Assembly: GCA_964036045.1 (NCBI GenBank)
Contig: OZ038380.1
Location: 166,105,872-166,169,871, forward strand
Length of the DNA stretch: 64,000 bases
From: Eutreptiella sp. 'Long Island Sound 2002'
Lineage: Eukaryota > Euglenozoa > Euglenophyceae > Eutreptiales > Eutreptiaceae
Direction: 5' to 3'
Part shown: one piece after another, positions 60,251-64,000 of the stretch
Position numbering within the stretch: position 1 is the stretch's first letter
Layout of the letters: the number at the start of each line of letters is the position of its first letter
Notes under the pieces: generated by a model
What the model saw: only the letters and a program-made list of their open reading frames with translations
Told to the model about the DNA's origin: nothing
Database searches by the model: none
Translations under genes and position numbers: made by a program

Positions 60251-63200
60251 ATGTGAGAATTCTCGTTTTGTGGAAAACCAGAATCGGAGAATTTCTTTTT
60301 TTTTTTTTTTTTATGCGAGAATTCTCGTTTTGTGGAAAACCAGAATTGGAGAATTTTTTTCTTTTTTTTTCTTTTTTTTTTATGCGAGAATTCTCGTTTT
60401 GTGGAAAACCAGAATCGGAGAATTTTTTTTTTTTTTTTATCCGAGAATTCTCGTTTTGTGGAATACCAGAATCGGAGAATTTTTTTTTTTTTTTTATGCG
60501 AGAATTCTCGTTTTGTGGAAAACCAGAATCGGAGATTTTTTTTTTTTTTTTTATCCGAGAATCCTCGTTTTGTGGAAAACCAGAATGGGAGAATTTTTTT
60601 TTTTTTTATCCGAGAATCCTCGTTTTGTGGAACACCAGAATCGGAGAATTTTTTTTTTTTTTTTATGCGAGAATTCTCGTTTTGTGGAAAACGAGAATCG
60701 GAGAAATTTTTTTTTTCTTTTTTTTTTATCCGAGAATCCTCCTTTTGTGGAAAACCAGAATCGGAGAAATTTTTAATTTTTTTTTTTTTGTATGCGAGAA
60801 TTCTCGTTTCGTGGAAAACCAGAATCGGAGAATTTTTTTTTCTTTGTTTTTTTTTATGCGAGAATTCTCGTTTTGTGGAAAACCAGAATTGGAGAATTTT
60901 TTTTTTTTTTTTATCCGAGAATGCTCGTTTTGTGGAAAACCAGAATCGGAGAATTTTTTTTTTTTGTTTTTTTTTATCCGAGAATTCTCGTTTTGTGGAA
61001 AACCAGAATGGGAGAATTTTTTTTTTTTTTTTATCCGAGAATCCTTTTTTTGTGGAAAACCAGAATGGAGATTTTTTTTTTTTTTTTTTTATCCGAGAAT
61101 CCTCGTTTTGTGGAAAACCAGAATCGGAGAAAAATATTTTTTTTTTCTTTTTTATGCGAGAAGTCTCGTTTTTTGGAAAAACAGAATTGGAGAATTTTTT
61201 TTTTTTTTCTTATCCGAGAATCCTCGTTTTGCGGAAAACCAGAATCGGAGAATTTTTTTTTTTTTTTTTTATGCGAAAATTCTCGTTTTGTGGAAAACCA
61301 GAATCGGGGAATTTTTTTTTTTTTTATCCGAGAATCCTGGTTTTGTGGAAAACCAGAATCGGATAATTTTTTTTTTTTTTTTTATGCGAAAATTCTCGTT
61401 TTGTGGAAAACCAGAATGGGAGAATTTTTTTTTTTTTATCCGAGAATCCTCGTTTTGTGGAACACCAGAATCGCAGAATTTTTTTTTTTTTTTTTTTATG
61501 CGAGAATTCTCGTTTTCCGGAAAACGAGAATCGGAGAAATTTTTATTTTTTTTTTTTTTCATCCGAGAATCCTCGTTTTGTGGAAAACCAGAATTGGAGA
61601 ATTTTTTTTTCTTTTTTTTATGCGAGAATTCTCGTTTTGTGGAAAACCAGAATCGGAGAATTTTTTTTTTTTTTTTTTTTTATGCGAGAATTCTCGTTTT
61701 CTGGAAAACCAGAATCGGAGAATTTTATTTTTTTTTTTTTATCCGAGAATCATCGTTTTGTGGAAAACCAGAATCGATGAATAAATTTTTTTTTTTTTTT
61801 TATGCGAGAATTCTCGTTTTGTGGAGAACCAGAATCGGAGAATTTTTTTTTTTTTTTATCCGAGAATCCTCGTTTTGCGGAAAACCAGAATGGGAGAATT
61901 TTTTTTTTTTTTTTTTTCATGCGAGAATTCTGGTTGTGTGGAAAACCAGAATCGGAGAATTTTTTTTTTTTTTTATCCGAGAATCCTCGTTTTGTGGAAA
62001 ACCAGAATCGGAGATTTTTTTTTTTTTTTTATGCGAGAATTCTTGTTTTGTGGAAAACCAGAATCGGAGAATTTTTTTTTTTTGTTTTCATCCGAGAATC
62101 CTCGTTTTGTGGAAAACCAGAATTGGAGAATTTTTTTTTTTTTTTTATGCGAGAATTCTCGTTTTGTGGAAAACCAGAATTGGAGAATTTTCTTCTTTTT
62201 TTGTTTTTTTATCCGAGAATTCTGATTTTGAGGATAACCAGAATCGGAGAATTTTTTTTTTTTTTTTTATGTGAGAATTCTCGTTTTGTGGAAAACCAGA
62301 ATCGGAGAATTTTTTATTTTTTTTGTTATCCGAGAATTCTCGTTTTGTGGAACACCAGAATCCGAGATTTTTTTTTTTTTTTTTTTTATGCGAGAATTCT
62401 CGTTTTGTGGAAAACGAGAATCGGAGAATTTTTTTTTCTTTTTTTTTTATCCGAGAATCCTCCTTTTGTGGAAAACCAGAATCGGAGATTTTTTTTTTTT
62501 TTTTTTTATTATCCGAGAATCCTCGTTTTGTTGAAAACCAGAATCGGAGAATTTTTTTTTTCTTTTTTTTATGCGAGAATTCTCGTTTTGTGGAAAACCA
62601 GAATCGGAGAATTTTCTTTTTTTTTTTTTTTTACCCGAGAATTCTCGTTTTGAGGAAAACCAGAATCGGAGAAATTTTTTTTTCTTTTTTTTTTTTTTAT
62701 GCGAGAATTCTCGTTTTGTGGAAAACCAGAATTGGAGAATTTTTTTTTTTTTTTATCCAAGAATCCTCGTTTTGTGGAAAACCAGAATCGGAGAATTTTT
62801 TTTTTTTTTTTCATCCGAGAATCCTCGTTTTGTGGAAAACCAGAATTGGAGAATTTTTTTTTTCTTTTTTTTATGCGAGAATTCTCGTTTTGTGGAAAAC
62901 CAGAATCGGAGAATTTTTTTTTACTTTTTTTTTTTTTATGCGAGAATTCTCGTTTTCTGGAAAACCAGAATCGGAGAATTTTTTTTTTTTTTTTATCCGA
63001 GAATCATCGTTTTGTGGAAACCCAGAATCGATGAATAATTTTTTTTTTTTTTTTTATGCGAGAATTTTCGTTTTGTGGAGAACCAGAATCGGAGAATTTT
63101 TTTTTTTTTTATCCGAGAATCCTCGTTTTGTGGAAAACCAGAATCGGAGATTTTTTTTTTTTTTTTTTTTATGCGAGAATTCTCGTTTTGTGGAAAACCA

Positions 63201-64000
63201 GAATGGGAGAATTTTTTTTTTTTTTTTTTCATCCGAGAATCCTCGTTTTGTGGAAATCCAGAATTGGAGAATTTTTTTTTTTTTTTTATGCGAGAATTCT
63301 CGTTTTGTGGAAAACCAGAATCGGAGAATTTTCTTCTTTTTTTTTTTTTTATCCGAGAATTCTGATTTTGAGGATAACCAGAATCGGAGAATTTTTTTTT
63401 TTTTTCTTTTTTTATGTGAGAATTCTCGTTTTGTGGAAAACCAGAATCGGAGAATTTTTTTTTTTTTTGTTATCCGAGAATTCTCGTTTTGTGGAACACC
63501 AGAATCCGAGATTTTTTTTTTTTTTTTTTATGCGAGAATTCTCGTTTTGTCGAAAACGAGAATCGGAGAACTTTTTTTTTCTTTTTTTTTTATCCGAGAA
63601 TCCTCCTTTTGTGGAAAACCAGAATCGGAGATTTTTTTTTTTTTTTTTTTTTTATTATCCGAGAATCCTCGTTTTGTGGAAAACCAGAATCGGAGAATTT
63701 TTTTTTTCTTTTTTTTATGCGAGAATTCTCGTTTTGTGGAAAACCAGAATCGGAGAATTTTTTTTTTTTTTTTTATTCGAGAATCCTCCTTTTGTGGAAA
63801 ACCAGAATCGGAGAATTTTCTTTTTTTTTTTTTTTTTACCCGAGAATTCTCGTTTTGAGGAAAACCAGAATCGGAGAATTTTTTATTTTTTTTTTTTTTT
63901 GATGCGAGAATTCTCGTTTCGTGGAAAACCAGAATCGGAGAAATTTTTTTTTCTTTTTTTTTTTTTTATGCGAGAATTCTCGTTTTGTGGAAAACCAGAA
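60251..64000 (+). repeat. 4.7 kb segmental tandem duplication, unit 2 (cut by window end)
   Basis: Unit 2 is the tandem copy of 55563 onward. GAGAAAAATATTT is near 61129, AATCGATGAATAA near 61771, TTCTGATTTTGAGG near 62218 and 63358, and the TTTGTTATCCG tract end near 62324 and 63468. The offset grows from 4688 to about 5054 bp because of roughly 0.37 kb of additional monomers around 61.26-61.56 kb. The window ends inside a core, so the unit continues outside. Confidence 0.8.

Larger units (their letters stand above)
1..64000 (+). repeat. Satellite DNA array of ~58 bp monomers filling the window
   Basis: Every line of the window is made of the same unit: a core of about 41 bp (ATGCGAGAATTCTCG, then TTTTGTGGAAAACC, then AGAATCGGAGAA) followed by a T-tract of about 10-24 nt. 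Thirty-three consecutive units between 60 and 1985 average 58.3 bp. All units read are in the same head-to-tail orientation; the reverse-complement core is not seen on the + strand. The consensus unit with a 17 nt tract is about 29% GC. The array runs off both window edges, starting inside a core at base 1 and ending inside a core at 64000. This is typical of eukaryotic satellite heterochromatin; the family and host are not recognised. Confidence 0.98.

Noticed and set aside
1-64000. Long forward open frames (many over 200 codons, the longest 11806-15402) and shorter reverse ones as protein genes.
   Set aside because: All translate the same satellite core plus a homopolymer in shifting frames. 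There is no domain, no codon bias, no regulatory context and no unique sequence.
1-64000. CRISPR array, because of short direct repeats at regular spacing.
   Set aside because: There are no unique spacers: the interval between cores is a T-tract. No cas genes or leader are present, and repeats vary in class along the array.
1-64000. Telomeric or interstitial telomere repeats.
   Set aside because: No TTAGGG, TTTAGGG or TTAGG tandem run was seen. The T-tracts lack the G-run pattern.
1-64000. Inverted segments or an orientation switch of the array.
   Set aside because: The reverse-complement core and A-tracts on the + strand were looked for and not seen; polarity is constant.
1-64000. Rho-independent terminators (hairpin followed by a T-run in every monomer).
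   Set aside because: The resemblance is a by-product of the repeat: the hairpin is AT-rich with a weak stem, lies about 14 nt before the tract, and occurs in every monomer with no upstream gene. The array also looks eukaryotic.

Overview
The whole 64 kb window is one uninterrupted satellite DNA array. I see no gene, RNA gene, transposon or unique-sequence island in it. The basic unit averages 58.3 bp, counted over 33 consecutive monomers from position 60 to 1985. Extrapolated, the window holds roughly 1,100 monomers. Each monomer has a core of about 41 bp followed by a T-tract of roughly 10-24 nt. The core reads, in order, ATGCGAGAATTCTCG, then TTTTGTGGAAAACC, then AGAATCGGAGAA. The T-tract often carries a class-specific C, A, G or CC interruption. 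Every monomer I read lies head-to-tail in one orientation, so the + strand is strongly T-rich throughout.

A pure tandem array of this size, with higher-order structure and many CpG-transition variants, points to eukaryotic heterochromatin (pericentromeric, subtelomeric or knob-like) in a genome with cytosine methylation. I do not recognise the satellite family and cannot name the species.

The informative content is the higher-order structure. Monomers fall into recognisable classes, marked by core substitutions and by T-tract interruptions. The classes recur in a loose order with a higher-order period of about 0.7-1.3 kb. On top of that lie nested segmental duplications. From left to right: a 1.9 kb tandem pair (1-3858); a 1.3 kb pair (3984-6577); a 1.13 kb pair (6698-8950); an irregular stretch (8951-10964); a 0.72 kb pair with degenerate copies (10965-12827); a 1.8 kb pair (12828-15592). 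Then come two very long, roughly colinear super-units: X (15422-30880) and Y (30881-about 57214). X and Y carry nested pairs of 1.7 kb (25741-29167), 5.4 kb (28491-39353), 0.42 kb (42954-43619), 1.2-1.7 kb (44511-49148) and 1.56 kb (50769-53711). A 4.7 kb pair follows (55563-60250 and 60251 to beyond the window end).

The 5.4 kb duplication contains a second copy of the X/Y junction, so it must post-date the X/Y duplication. The monomer core and the T-tract are stop-free in all three forward frames. This produces very long but meaningless open frames rich in Phe and in repeats such as MREFSFCGKPESEN; none should be annotated as protein.
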